A model generated the notes under the pieces. The model was given only the letters and a program-made list of their open reading frames with translations, was not told the DNA's origin and did no database searches. Made by a program: the position numbers and the translations under genes. From Lingula anatina (Eukaryota > Brachiopoda > Lingulata > Lingulida > Lingulidae), in NCBI RefSeq assembly GCF_001039355.2, contig NW_019775898.1:41183-67082 (forward strand): a stretch of DNA of 25,900 nucleotides. The letters run 5' to 3'. Numbering within the stretch: position 1 is the first letter of the stretch; each line of letters opens with the position of its first letter. This document shows, in pieces, positions 9,290 through 18,881 of this stretch.

Positions 9290-9726
9290 TTGAATCTCAA
9301 AGGAAGAGTTATTATTGCTTTAAGGAATTCAAATGAAGCCGATGATGCAGCATGGAGAATTATTCTAAATGTTCTTCGTGTGGTGCCAGCTGTGGGTCGG
9401 GAAAGGCTGATCCATTGCCATTGCTTCCTTGGATCCATGGACCTAATGAGGTCATGGTTAAAACACTTTCCGAATACTTATTTCGGAATAGCCGGAGCAG
9501 TACATCAGTTCAAAAGTGATACTGGATGCCACTAAATAGACTGCTACTGGAGACAGACAGCCCATACTTTTCAAGAGAAGTTGAGGCTGCATCTACACCT
9601 GCTCATATAGGACAAGTAGCAGAGGCAGTGTCTGTGATCAAAGGACAATCATGGAAAGAAATATTAGCAAAGGCTAGTAAAAATGCTTACTGCCTATATG
9701 TAGAGCGGTTGGCACCAGAGATATAA

Positions 9727-10548
9727 ACTGAATGTTTGTCAGGCCAGACTTAGTGCGACCTGTCCCGTGATAGCGGCAGGGGTATGAGTGATACTACTGA
9801 CTGCGAGTGCTACATACACAGACTGTGGAAAGTATATTCCTAGAAAGGTGAGGAATTACCTTTTCTTTAAGAGTTACGAAAAACAACTCCATAAAATATG
9901 ATGACAGTAAATCCTCCTTCTCTTCATCATTATTGAAACTGTCCTCATGTTCATTGTGGAAAGTTTTTCATAAGCCCAGTTCAATTCTTGTAATTTCCTG
10001 GAGCTGGCCTCTTTATCATCTGGATTGTTATCTAAGATACTACAATGCCAGCCTTTTATAAGCCTGCTTGATTTCTACTTTAGGATGTGGTATTATTATC
10101 CTTTCCTATTCGTCTTTCTTCCTTTTGGGAAAGGGAATATTAATAATCCCTATCATGTTCCCTTATTTGCTGCTCTATCTTTATTGGTAGTAATTGATGT
10201 AGACATGGATTGGATTTATGCATCCAAAGGGATGTATAGATTCAAATGGGAATCAGATTTTAATTCTAGGAATTTCTTGAGCAGTATTTCTCTTCACCTT
10301 CCTATGAGTTTCTCCTAATGTGATTTAGATTACTATCTAGTTATTATTTTATTATTATTATTTAATTTATTATATTAAGCTGTTGTTTCAATTTCACTTT
10401 CTTGTTGGTGAGTTTATCTTTACATCTTCTAGGTTTTTAGATCTTTTCTGAAGTCACTTCTTTTGTTGTAAAGATGTATAAGATTTCCCCCCTCTATATT
10501 TTTATCTAATGGACAAGATAAATTGTTATGGGATAAGTATTTTTGGAT
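9727..10548. other. Non-coding 3' interior of the LTR element
   Basis: Between the TatD stop and the polypurine tract I see no protein domain. The sequence grows AT-rich (runs of TTATTATT near 10340-10375). Reverse transcriptase or integrase motifs are absent. Confidence 0.6.
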
Positions 10549-10562
10549 AAAGAGGGGAAGAG
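10549..10562 (+). promoter_or_regulatory. Polypurine tract
   Basis: AAAGAGGGGAAGAG, an uninterrupted purine run of 14 bases, ends exactly where the right LTR begins. This is the position of the plus-strand primer in LTR elements. Confidence 0.8.
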
Positions 10563-10778
10563 TGTAGTGCCAATGGGTATGTTTATGTCTCGATCTGGAA
10601 AGGCAGATCACGTGAGAGGACTGAGAACGAGACTGAGAGCCAGGTTATATGCCGGACTTCTATATGAAGAGACGTGCAATTCCATACACTAAGAAAGTGA
10701 CAAATTGGTACAAGCTAAAGAGCTTTAAAGGTAAGAAACTATACTATTACCTTAAGTAGAATCCAAAGGGAATTCTAT
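10563..10778 (+). repeat. Right LTR
   Basis: Same length as the left LTR. All four differences are transitions: 10574 T for C, and G for A at 10644, 10654 and 10671. Confidence 0.85.
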
Positions 10779-10783
10779 ATCAG
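10779..10783. repeat. Target-site duplication, right copy (ATCAG)
   Basis: Identical to 7098-7102 and directly adjacent to the right LTR. Confidence 0.7.
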
Positions 10784-11173
10784 TAAATAAAACCAGTGAA
10801 AACTTTATTATTATTTAATATTATAAATCAAACTTCAAAATTCACTTTTCAAATACTTGCCTTACTGAACATATTCCGTTAAATTTTTTATTGGGGTCAA
10901 CTATGCCTGTGATAGTTAATTATAAACAATAAATTGGAGCAACTGTGCTCCAAACCACAGCCGCGAAGTGGAATTCACCACAAAAATGGCGACCTTGACC
11001 TGATTACTACCTCCAAGAGTGTATCGCCAGAGTTTTGAAAAAAAAAAAACATCTTTCTGGTGCAGAAGTGAGTTAATTTTTCCTATGAAGAACTGCAATG
11101 CAATCTCAAAAAGGTCTGCTATTCATATCTAGAGGTCTATTTTGGTCCATTTCTACCTTTTTAAAGACCCGTG

Positions 11174-11342
11174 CTGAACAGGCCTGTACCCAGCAATATA
11201 AAAGGGGGGTTCTGAACAAGTGGACCTTTCACCATGAAAGTTTCGTATACCTATGTAAATTTTCACCAAGAGCGGACCTTTTCCAGGTTAAATGAGTGTT
11301 TCGTTCGACCCGCCCCCCTCTCCTGGCTACAGGCCTGCTGAA
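11174..11342. mobile_element. MITE-like element, copy 1 (CAGGCCTG termini)
   Basis: The element spans 11179-11337 (159 bp). It begins CAGGCCTGTACCCAG and ends CTGGCTACAGGCCTG, imperfect inverted termini. CTGAA flanks both sides (11174-11178 and 11338-11342), a 5-bp target duplication. The interior matches the copy at 13520-13666 (AGTGGACC, ACCATGAAA, GGACCTTTTCC). No ORF is present, so it depends on an enzyme from elsewhere. The superfamily is not determined. Confidence 0.75.
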
Positions 11343-12880
11343 AATAAAAGATTTATTGGGCGGGGCAGAAAAAATGAAAAAATGCCCACAAAGATCAATG
11401 TTGAGAGTGGAACAAATTTAGGAGCTAGCCAGACTACTTACCGAACCGTTGTTTATGCCATGAAAGGATGCAGAAAGTGCAGAATGGCCTACTCCTTCAA
11501 ATCAAACTTGCGTCTGTCATAAGCAGTATATGTTCCCCTTGGCGTCAGACGAGTAAAATGTTCCCGCTCTGCTCAACTATGTATCTAGGTCACAACAGCT
11601 CCGCGGCGAATACTGTCAGTCAAGCTAATGGTATTAGGGGGACTGGTACATCCGGTGAGACAGGGGTGAAAGGTTAAGCATGGCGCAGTCTTTCTCTGCC
11701 TTCAATTTACTGTATCTTTTGATATTTTAATAATAATTAATATCAGTCACTTTTCAAGACTTGAAAAGACGTGAAAGAACCTAGTAAAATAACTGAAATT
11801 TAGCTAAGGCCAACCCAAGTAGGCCTACCCCCCCAACCCATCAACACGCACACACACACACACACACACCTTTAATAATGGTAAACGTTTTCAGGGAGAT
11901 AGTTTTCAAACTATTGTATTAACTTGTCTGCGGATTTTGAAAGACAGTATCAATATCCTTCATTTCGCTTAGTTAAAATAAATTTAGGTAATTTTTTCTT
12001 GGTAGCCTACATCCCTTCCCTACACCACAGATAGGCCTACGTTTCTTTACATGTAAGTAGCCTACATACAATATAATTTTAGGCAACCTTTACCCCCCTT
12101 TTATTAATGTCTTCAGAGCATCATCGTCTGCATACTCTGAAAACTATCGCTTCCCAGGAAGTGAACAGTTAACGCGGTGTGCAACATTTTAGGGAGAGGC
12201 TGATGAAAGGCAAAAAATGCAAAGTTCTGCATGGTAAAACCGGAGAAGTGGGCTTGTTTTACGCTCCTCTGTATCATTATGTGTATAATATATTCTGCTT
12301 TAAAGTGTCCCATGCACCGTATCTTTTGCTTATAACTTGATAATAATTCTTTTTCTTCTGTTTTCCCAAAAAATGTCCCGTGAACCGGCAAATAAAGTTC
12401 ATCAGAAGCGCGTGCATACGATTTTTCGGACTAATGAACTTTGGGACCAATGAACCTTTGCATTATTGAGACGCCCCCGAGGCTCATTCCTATACGTCCC
12501 CGTAATATTTTTTTTTCAAAAGTACACCACCCACTTGAGACAAAAAAAAAAAAAAAAAAACAATTTAATCGAGATTTCGTGGAAAAATAAGAAAACAAAT
12601 ACTGAAATGATATGCTTTGTAACTTTACACATACAAATTAATATAAAATTGTGTGCAGCTTACCTTTGTGATTTGTGACAAATGACTGTAGAGTGGCAGG
12701 TTTGGGGGGGGGGGTCAATGGGTCCTGAGCATCCCTTCGAATTCTTAAGAAAATCATACCAATGCTTCCTCTTAAAATTAGAATTTAAATGTGAATTAGG
12801 CCTATAGTTCTAAACTGTACCAAATGGCACCGTTCGTCCTCTAAAATAACAAAAAATTTCGCCGTCCCTGAACCCCATGC
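11343..12880. other. Intergenic stretch with simple repeats
   Basis: No gene recognised. It contains a (CA)n run at about 11849-11869, repeated GTAGGCCTAC-type decamers near 11817-12065, a poly-A run at 12541-12560 and a poly-G run near 12703-12714. Confidence 0.5.
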
Positions 12881-12885
12881 CAAAA

Positions 12886-12934
12886 GAGGGGGGGAGGGGG
12901 GGGATGGTTGGCTTCGCTTCCAGATTCCCCCCCC

Positions 12935-12965
<31 letters not shown>

Positions 12966-12972
12966 ACACACA
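12886..12972. repeat. Poly-G / 23-nt spacer / poly-C unit, copy 1, plus (CA)n
   Basis: A G-run (12886-12903, one interrupting A) is followed by a 23-base spacer starting ATGGTTGG and ending ATT, then a run of about 25 C and a (CA)n tail to 12972. The G and C runs can pair as a hairpin. A second unit with a same-length related spacer is at 13404-13461. Confidence 0.8.
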
Positions 12973-13403
12973 GTGACAATATTAACCAATGCATAATGTA
13001 TAACATAAGGTGCCAATGCTCACCAAGGGTTACCCAAGGGCATTGGAGCTTAATATTGTTTTATTTTCGTAGTCATAAATGATAAAAAAAACACATATGA
13101 CAACATTAATCATAACAAATAACTGTTTGTTATGAAAAATAAATAAAGATAAAAAAAATAAGCACTTTCCTACCAAGTAATTCCCATCGGGTGAAAACTT
13201 GCACAGCTGGTTGGACTGTTTGAATATCTCCGAAAAATTCATCTTGAGGGCAGTATCAAACTAATCTGGGCACCTGTAATCAGCCATTTTTGTCACAAAA
13301 CTCAATGAACTAAAACAACCGGAAGTGCCCTTATTTCAAACGTCGCGCCAAGCATGCGCATGAAAGATCAAATAAGATTTTCCATAATTTCATTATCATG
13401 CAN

Positions 13404-13461
13404 GGGGGGGGGGGGGGGGGATGGTTGGTTCTCCTTCCCAATTCCCCCCCCCCCCCCCCCC
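13404..13461. repeat. Poly-G / 23-nt spacer / poly-C unit, copy 2
   Basis: Seventeen G (preceded by an N at 13403), a 23-base spacer starting ATGGTTGG and ending ATT, then 18 C. The spacer matches copy 1 at 17 of 23 positions with no gap. The N suggests the G-run length is uncertain in the assembly. Confidence 0.8.
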
Positions 13462-13514
13462 ACTTCAAATAATCCTGGATTTGTATGCTGATGCTATGTC
13501 CTTCACTTTGATCT

Positions 13515-13671
13515 TCAACCAGGCCCGCAGCCAGCAATTTCAAACGGGGGGTTCTTTTTCGGAAAAAGTGGACCATTTACCATGAAACCTTCATGTGCCT
13601 AGATAAATGTTTACCCAGAGGAGACCTTTTCCCAGCAAAAGGGGGGGTCCCCTGGCTACGGGCCTGTCAAC
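13515..13671. mobile_element. MITE-like element, copy 2 (CAGGCCCG termini)
   Basis: The element spans 13520-13666 (147 bp) with termini CAGGCCCGCAGCCAG and CCTGGCTACGGGCCTG. The flanking duplication is TCAAC at 13515-13519 and 13667-13671. Same family as 11179-11337. Confidence 0.78.
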
Positions 13672-14790
13672 GGTGGTTACGTTTTACAGATTACACCCAA
13701 TTTTTATTTATCTTATTCTTTTTTATTTATTTTGCTCAAAATTGGCTTTTACCAACGATAATTAACTCACCGCTCAATTTGTTGAATTATTGGTTAAAAA
13801 AAAACATTACAAAAGCGATAATGGTCGCCTTTGTCTTCGTGGAAATGTTGGATTTTATCATTTATGCTGTCTTTGGGCAATCCTAGAAACCACTGAATTA
13901 ATTTAATGCGCTGCAGTTACTGTTTTTTTTTCTTTTTAATTTTATTTGTAATAAAGATCTAAGGCGAAAAAAAAATAAACACACGGCTTTATTTTTTGTA
14001 ACTTCATAAATCCTTAAAACGGGTGGAACAGATAAATCCGATGGTACGTATTGCCTGCGAGATCGTTATAAAGAAACCAATTACGAACAGCACTAATCTT
14101 CTGTCTTGTACATGTACCCCTTGATTTAACTGTGCCACACCCAGCCCGGTTAAAGGGATAACAACTGTTCGAAAGATTACATGATAAACAACTCATAGAA
14201 ATATAATAAATTCTGTTTTACCACCAAAAAGAAAGGATATCAAAATCATATCATTATAGACCTGTCGTTCAGAAAGATGAGCGATGTTCGATAACGGTAT
14301 TAAAACTTCCATTTACATTCAATAGTGCTGGGCAGAGCATCTCCATATTAGAAGAGATTACGATGGATTTTGAGGCCCTAGAAAATCAAGTAATGTAGAT
14401 CTACGCTAAATAAAAGTGGCAAAATAGGCTAAACAAAATTGATAAGTTGATTAACAAGCAGCGTCTGTAATATAGGGGCCTAATGTTACAAATTACAATA
14501 TATAAAAAAATTAACTGGTCGGTAGACGAATTTCTTTTGTAAATCTCAGATATGGTTAATAAGCATGGCAAATAAATTCTATGGTCATTCGGACTCGGAA
14601 TTTAAAAAAATGTTTATTTAAAGTTGTTCGTCAAATCCAAAATGAGGATGATTTAAAAGGGTTTCCTTGGGATCGATTGTAAAATTTTCCACATAACCCA
14701 ACGCATTTTTCAATTTGAAATAAAAACAACCTGATCCATGGTGGGCTAGGCTATTATATCGATGGCTAACAATGTCAGTAAAATGAAACT
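13672..14790. other. Intergenic, AT-rich, no gene seen
   Basis: Short ORFs here have random-looking composition (phenylalanine/leucine-rich from T runs). No domain, splice structure or repeat was recognised. Confidence 0.5.
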
Positions 14791-14797
14791 TGCATCG

Positions 14798-15025
14798 AGG
14801 GAGTGAAGATGTGGGGGAGAAAATATGTGGGGAGGCAACGATGTGGGGAAAAATCTGTATGGGGAAGTAACGGTGCGCCTATAACGGTCACTTTACAAGG
14901 GATCTATCGATGTGGGTCGTTTTGATATACATAATGCAAAAAATCTACTGGAGGAAGGAGGGGGGTATCGGTGCTGGAGAGTATCGGTGAGGGAACGCAC
15001 AGGCGCAGGGGAGTATCGAGATTTT
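14798..15025. repeat. G-rich degenerate minisatellite
   Basis: Repeated variants of GATGTGGGGRA (14811-14880) and of GGTATCGGTG / GAGTATCGAG (14960-15022) recur every 15-20 bases with heavy divergence. The intervening stretch 14881-14950 is less repetitive. GAGTATCGAGA appears again at 15541. Confidence 0.5.
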
Positions 15026-16206
15026 TAAAAAAAAATGTCATTCACCATTTCAAAGTATGTACAAGTTAAAAATAAAACATAACCTTGCTCAAAAAATGCC
15101 ACAATATCAGTTATTTTCTTCTCTAAATTTATACAGGTGAATGATATACTTAGCACCCATTATTTTTTATACATATCTGTTGATAAATATATGTTCCCTA
15201 TTTTTTCTTCTCTAGTCATTTTTTTTACTGTTTATTGATTTCCATATTTTTGAAATTTTTTAACACACTCTACAAAGAATTAAAGAATATCATACTGTAC
15301 AGAAGGACAGTGTTTGCATACATCATGTTCTGAAATCTCACATTTCTTTAAGCATTTTCCTGTTGAATAAATTCCATGCAAAAGTTTCCACTGATGACAA
15401 ATTGAGTACATGCCAAAAATATGTCATTCCACACTACACTTGGTACTTTTTCAATAAGAAATATAATATATTTTCTGATTTATTCAAAACAAGGTTTAAT
15501 CTCACTTCACTGGAAGTGGTATCTTTTAGTTGTATTCCAGAGAGTATCGAGATAACCCCGCCACGATACAGAAACTCTTAAAGACATAAATTAGTTTTTA
15601 GTAAAACTTTAAAACTGCCATAATTCATTTTAAGTTCTTTTATAAAATAGCAGGCAGTTGTTCCTCCCCAATTTTGGAGTATAAACAATGAAAGCACTGT
15701 TCAATCGAATTTGTTAAATTGTCTCTATTTCAGAGTAGATAAGTGTATAAAGAAAGTTTTTAGTTTCAAATGGTGGTGAGCTGAATGTCCCTATGTGATT
15801 CAGATAATTTTTGGAAAAAGTTTTCGAAAGTGCCCCATTAGCTGGTGTGATGCTCACGAGAATTTTTACATTTATTAGGGCCTACTTTGAAATCTCAAAT
15901 TTTCAGTTCACGTATAGAATAAGAAATTAAAGCCGAAGATGAAATTGAAATGACGCAGCAACCTATTAAACCATTGGTAAAAAGGCACAATATATATCTA
16001 TCGAACCAATATTTTAATGTGTACCAGAGCTGCTAATACAGGAGTTTTTGGGTAGATGTTATATTTCAGCGGAGTTCAATGCAACATGTAACTAGGAACG
16101 CACCAAAGGTTACTACTTGTTGTTGCCATGTATTAGCAGTCCTCACCATATTGTGCTCCCTCACACTCACCACGTCTATGCCAGGCACTTACCAACAATA
16201 AATGTA
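15026..16206. other. Intergenic, AT-rich, no gene seen
   Basis: Nothing recognisable beyond an isolated GAGTATCGAGA word at 15541 that echoes the minisatellite to the left. Confidence 0.5.
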
Positions 16207-16443
16207 CAGGGGCGGATCCAGGATTATTTGAAGGGGATTCCGCAAATGCGAAAACGAGCCTCACCCCACCCCTGGCGTGGATAATAATTTTGGTATTTGA
16301 GGGCAAACGGTGCCATTTAGAACTATGTTTCAACTAGTCAAAATTCTTATTTCAAAAGGGGAATATTAGTGTGATTTTTTTCAAAATCAAAGGGGGTCGG
16401 GACCCCTTCTGTCACCCCCCCCCTAAATCTGCCACTACATGTA
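16202..16443. mobile_element. MITE-like element with GGGCGGATCCAGG terminus
   Basis: The element spans 16207-16438 (232 bp). It begins CAGGGGCGGATCCAGG and ends CCTAAATCTGCCACTAC, imperfect inverted termini (GGCGGATCCAGG against GGCAGATTTAGG). ATGTA occurs on both sides (16202-16206 and 16439-16443). No ORF. The G-rich start and C-rich end near 16390-16425 resemble other short elements of marine invertebrate genomes. An 8-bp duplication expected for hAT is not seen. Confidence 0.6.
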
Positions 16444-17289
16444 AATGTGGTTCGCTTAACTAACCAGTGAGAAAAAACACTTGCACGAATTCTGATAAGT
16501 TTGTGAAATGGAATAAGGTATCATACAAATTACCTTTATTTGGACTATTGTATGCATATCACAGATACACAAGTACTGGGGGTACCTGCATTTACCAGAA
16601 GTCTTTCTTACAAGCTTGGACCTTATTTAATTATGTCCATGTTACAAGGCTAAATTTTGAGTGCTCATAGGTAATTTGAGAATATGTAATTCCTGAACAG
16701 ATTAACAATCTAAAAAAAAAAAAAATACAACTTCTACTTTGTTTTCTCCTGAAGGTGTCTCTTCAAACTAGGATCCAAGATATGGCCATTTTGCTGATTG
16801 TGTCATGTCAGTTGTTTTGAGGGTGAAAGAGAGATTTTCTTTATCTGGTGTTGTGGAGGAGTTCTACAGAGTAGGGGGTGTTACCGATTTTCTAAAAATC
16901 ACTCCATTTAGATTTTATCAGTTATAACTGAAGTTCTATCAATTTTCATATTTACATTTGTAAACAAGACTGCATACCTTACATCAGTTTAAAAGGTATC
17001 AATAATCTGTGACGCTGGATTGTTTATCATACTTTGCAGGGACTACACTAATTTTGGCAATTTAAATTACAGTGGTAAAAGAGTAATCATGTGAATCAAT
17101 TGCTATCTATATCCAATTAGGATTCTTGAGGTGAGGTCAAAAGCCTCCAGCTGCTTAGACAGATAAAATAGCACCTTAGAACAATGACAGCCCTTCCTGT
17201 TATCAAAATGTTGCTTGGCATAGTCCTTTAGTACCCATGATATGACAGATCAATGCATAAATAACAAAAACAAATCAGGCTTATTTATA
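16444..17289. other. Intergenic, downstream of the zinc-finger gene
   Basis: AT-rich, with a poly-A run at 16713-16725. No gene recognised. Confidence 0.5.
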
Positions 17290-17295
17290 TTTATT
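17290..17295 (-). terminator. Candidate polyadenylation signal of the zinc-finger gene
   Basis: TTTATT on the plus strand gives AATAAA on the minus strand, 37 bases beyond the stop codon. If used, the 3'UTR would be very short. Confidence 0.45.
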
Positions 17296-17331
17296 ACAGG
17301 GTATTACTTAGCCTGAATTTTCTATATAACC

Positions 17332-18634
17332 TCAAGTGTTATCTTCCAAGTGCACCCTTTCATGTCTGTTTAAAGCATCTCTACGAGCAAATAACACTTC
17401 ACAGTAATTACACTTGTATGGTTTCTCTCCAGTGTGAAGTCTTTCATGAATCACCATGGTTCTTTTTTCTATAAAAGATTTTTCACAGAACTGACAATGA
17501 AACACTTTATCTCCTCGGTGAATCCTTTCATGGTTTTTGCAGTGACTTTTTTCTATAAAAGCTTTCCCACAGAACACACATTTGTAGGGCTGCTCTCCAG
17601 TGTGAATCTTTTCATGTCTGTTGCAGGTTGGTAATTGGGCAAAAGTTTTCTCACAGAACTTGCACTTATATGGCTTCTCTCCAGTGTGAACTCGTTCATG
17701 CTGAACACAGGCGAATTTCTTTGTGAAGGCTTTGCAACAAAATTGACACTTGAAAGGTTTTTCGCTAACGTGAATCATTTCATGCATTTTAAGCTTTGAA
17801 GAATTAGGAAAACCCTTTCCACAGAAACATGTATATGGTCTCTCTCCCCTGTGAATTTTTTCATGTGTTACACAACGGTTTAAGCGAGAAAATTCTTTGC
17901 CACAATGCTGGCAAATAAACACCCTATTTGGTCTAGGTTTACAACTACTGTCTTTATCAATGTCTATGTTTTGTTTTTTATTTGTTCTTTTGCACTTCTT
18001 GCACTGGTACACTTCCTGCAAATCTCTAAACCAAGGAGAGGACTTACAAGTCTTTCCGCAAGTCTGGCAGCAAATGGAAGTTTTTTCCTTACAGTTGTTG
18101 GGTTTATTTTGGCCATCATTATTTTGGCTGCCAGTTTTCATGCTTCGTTTACGTGTGTCCCTTATAATTCTCTTCACATCTTTGGCAGTCTTGTCTTCAT
18201 GTTGTTCACAATGAGGAAGTTGTGGCCTCGAGTTAATCACTTTCACATTATTGGTATTGTCTTGATCTGTGGTAGGCTGCCCTCTGGTGTCAGCTATGTC
18301 TTCACTGGTAGAATCTTCTTCACCTGAATTGTGCTGACACCTGGTGACAGAAGTGTTGTCATTGGTAGGATCTTCTTCATTTGATTTGTGCTGACATCTG
18401 GTGTCACTAGCGTCGCAATCTGTAGGATCATCTTGCCCTAATGCATTCTGCCCTTGAATGGATGCTCGCTCTTCATCGCTTCTGCCCTCAAGCTCAAAAA
18501 TACGCACATACATGTATATGGTCTCACTAGTGTCTTGATTGGCAAGATGATCTGATGACTTCTGTCCTTTAGTGGTAGCAATGTCCTGATCAATGGAAAT
18601 CCCACATGACATTTGCTGCCCTCTGGTGTCCAGC
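17332..18634 (-). CDS. C2H2 zinc-finger protein, last exon (exon 4)
   Basis: This exon encodes 433 residues after one split codon. It begins at an acceptor (TTTTGTCTAG|G) and ends at the stop at 17334-17332. In order: about six acidic 19-residue repeats (TRCQHKSNEEDPTNDNTSV type, 18215-18632), a basic linker, a C-rich patch (CCQTCGKTC...CKKC) and seven C2H2 fingers at 17335-17919. The fingers use TGEKP-like linkers. Finger 2 is irregular: it reads YTCFCGKGF, with one residue between its cysteines instead of two. The protein is a probable sequence-specific nuclear DNA-binding regulator. No KRAB, BTB or SCAN domain is visible. The phase joins exon 3 in frame, giving a predicted 567 residues. 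Orthology cannot be assigned, as finger arrays of this kind evolve fast. Confidence 0.88.
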
Positions 18635-18881
18635 CTAGACAAAATACCCACTTGTTTAAGTTTTAACTATTTCAAATATTACAAAATAACTATGTACCAG
18701 CACATGTAAATTTATGTAATTAGAATCTATTTTCCAATGAACTGTGAGAAAACAAAGCTTTTTTACATTGTAACAATGTTATAGTTGATGTGGTTGTAGC
18801 AGCTGGAAAAGCAGAAAATGTTCACTTGTAAAAAAATGAATGTTATCACATTCTGATGACTGAATATAAAATTCTCCTCAC

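Larger units (their letters stand above)
8099..9726 (+). pseudogene. TatD-family metal-dependent nuclease (TATDN2-like), broken
   Basis: The hallmark motifs of TatD nucleases appear in order but in changing frames. FDAHCHLD (metal-binding H-x-H) is at about 8309-8332. VVAVGMHPKH is at about 8502-8531 after a one-base shift near 8423. A TAA at 8562-8564 then interrupts, followed by ALGEIRFDMT (the GEIGLDYT motif carrying a metal-ligand Glu). GKVLVLHGHG is in a third frame near 8694-8723. After an insert of about 550 bases come NSNEADDAAWR, LIHCHCFLGS, KHFPNTYFGI and finally MPLNRLLLETDSPYF (active-site Asp) from 9526 in yet another frame, ending at the TAA closing at 9726. The I-H-x-HCF-x-GS form suits TATDN2 better than bacterial TatD. 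TatD enzymes are TIM-barrel 3'-5' exonucleases or deoxyribonucleases. This copy cannot make an intact one. Confidence 0.8.
7103..10778 (+). mobile_element. Non-autonomous LTR retrotransposon carrying a TatD nuclease pseudogene
   Basis: A 216-bp sequence at 7103-7318 recurs in direct orientation at 10563-10778 with no gaps and four substitutions. The copies are flanked by ATCAG on both sides. A tRNA-complementary primer binding site begins at 7321, two bases inside the left LTR, and a 14-base polypurine tract abuts the right LTR. Together these define a complete LTR element of 3,676 bp. The 3.2-kb interior contains no reverse transcriptase, protease, RNase H or integrase motif in any frame I inspected. 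Instead it has a serine/arginine/acidic-rich N-terminal region, a Cys/His-rich stretch and a TATDN2-like TatD domain, all in the element's own orientation. It must have been mobilised in trans. The low LTR divergence (4 of 216) implies a young insertion. Alternatives are recombination between LTRs of two elements around a host gene; the matching 5-bp flanks argue against this. Confidence 0.82.

Noticed and set aside
7100-10790. Possible CRISPR array or bacterial island
   Set aside because: Only two distant repeats exist, with LTR-type flanks, a primer site and a polypurine tract. The context is animal DNA.
12785-13016. Minus-strand ORFs with glycine and cysteine/valine runs
   Set aside because: They are translations of the poly-C and (CA)n tracts and have no coding evidence.
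13331-13576. Minus-strand ORF with proline and glycine runs
   Set aside because: It is produced by the poly-G/poly-C unit and crosses the N at 13403.
17897-18327. Plus-strand ORFs of 105 and 140 codons opposite the zinc-finger exon
   Set aside because: Antisense shadows of the zinc-finger coding exon, with hydrophobic text created by the acidic and lysine codons of the real strand.
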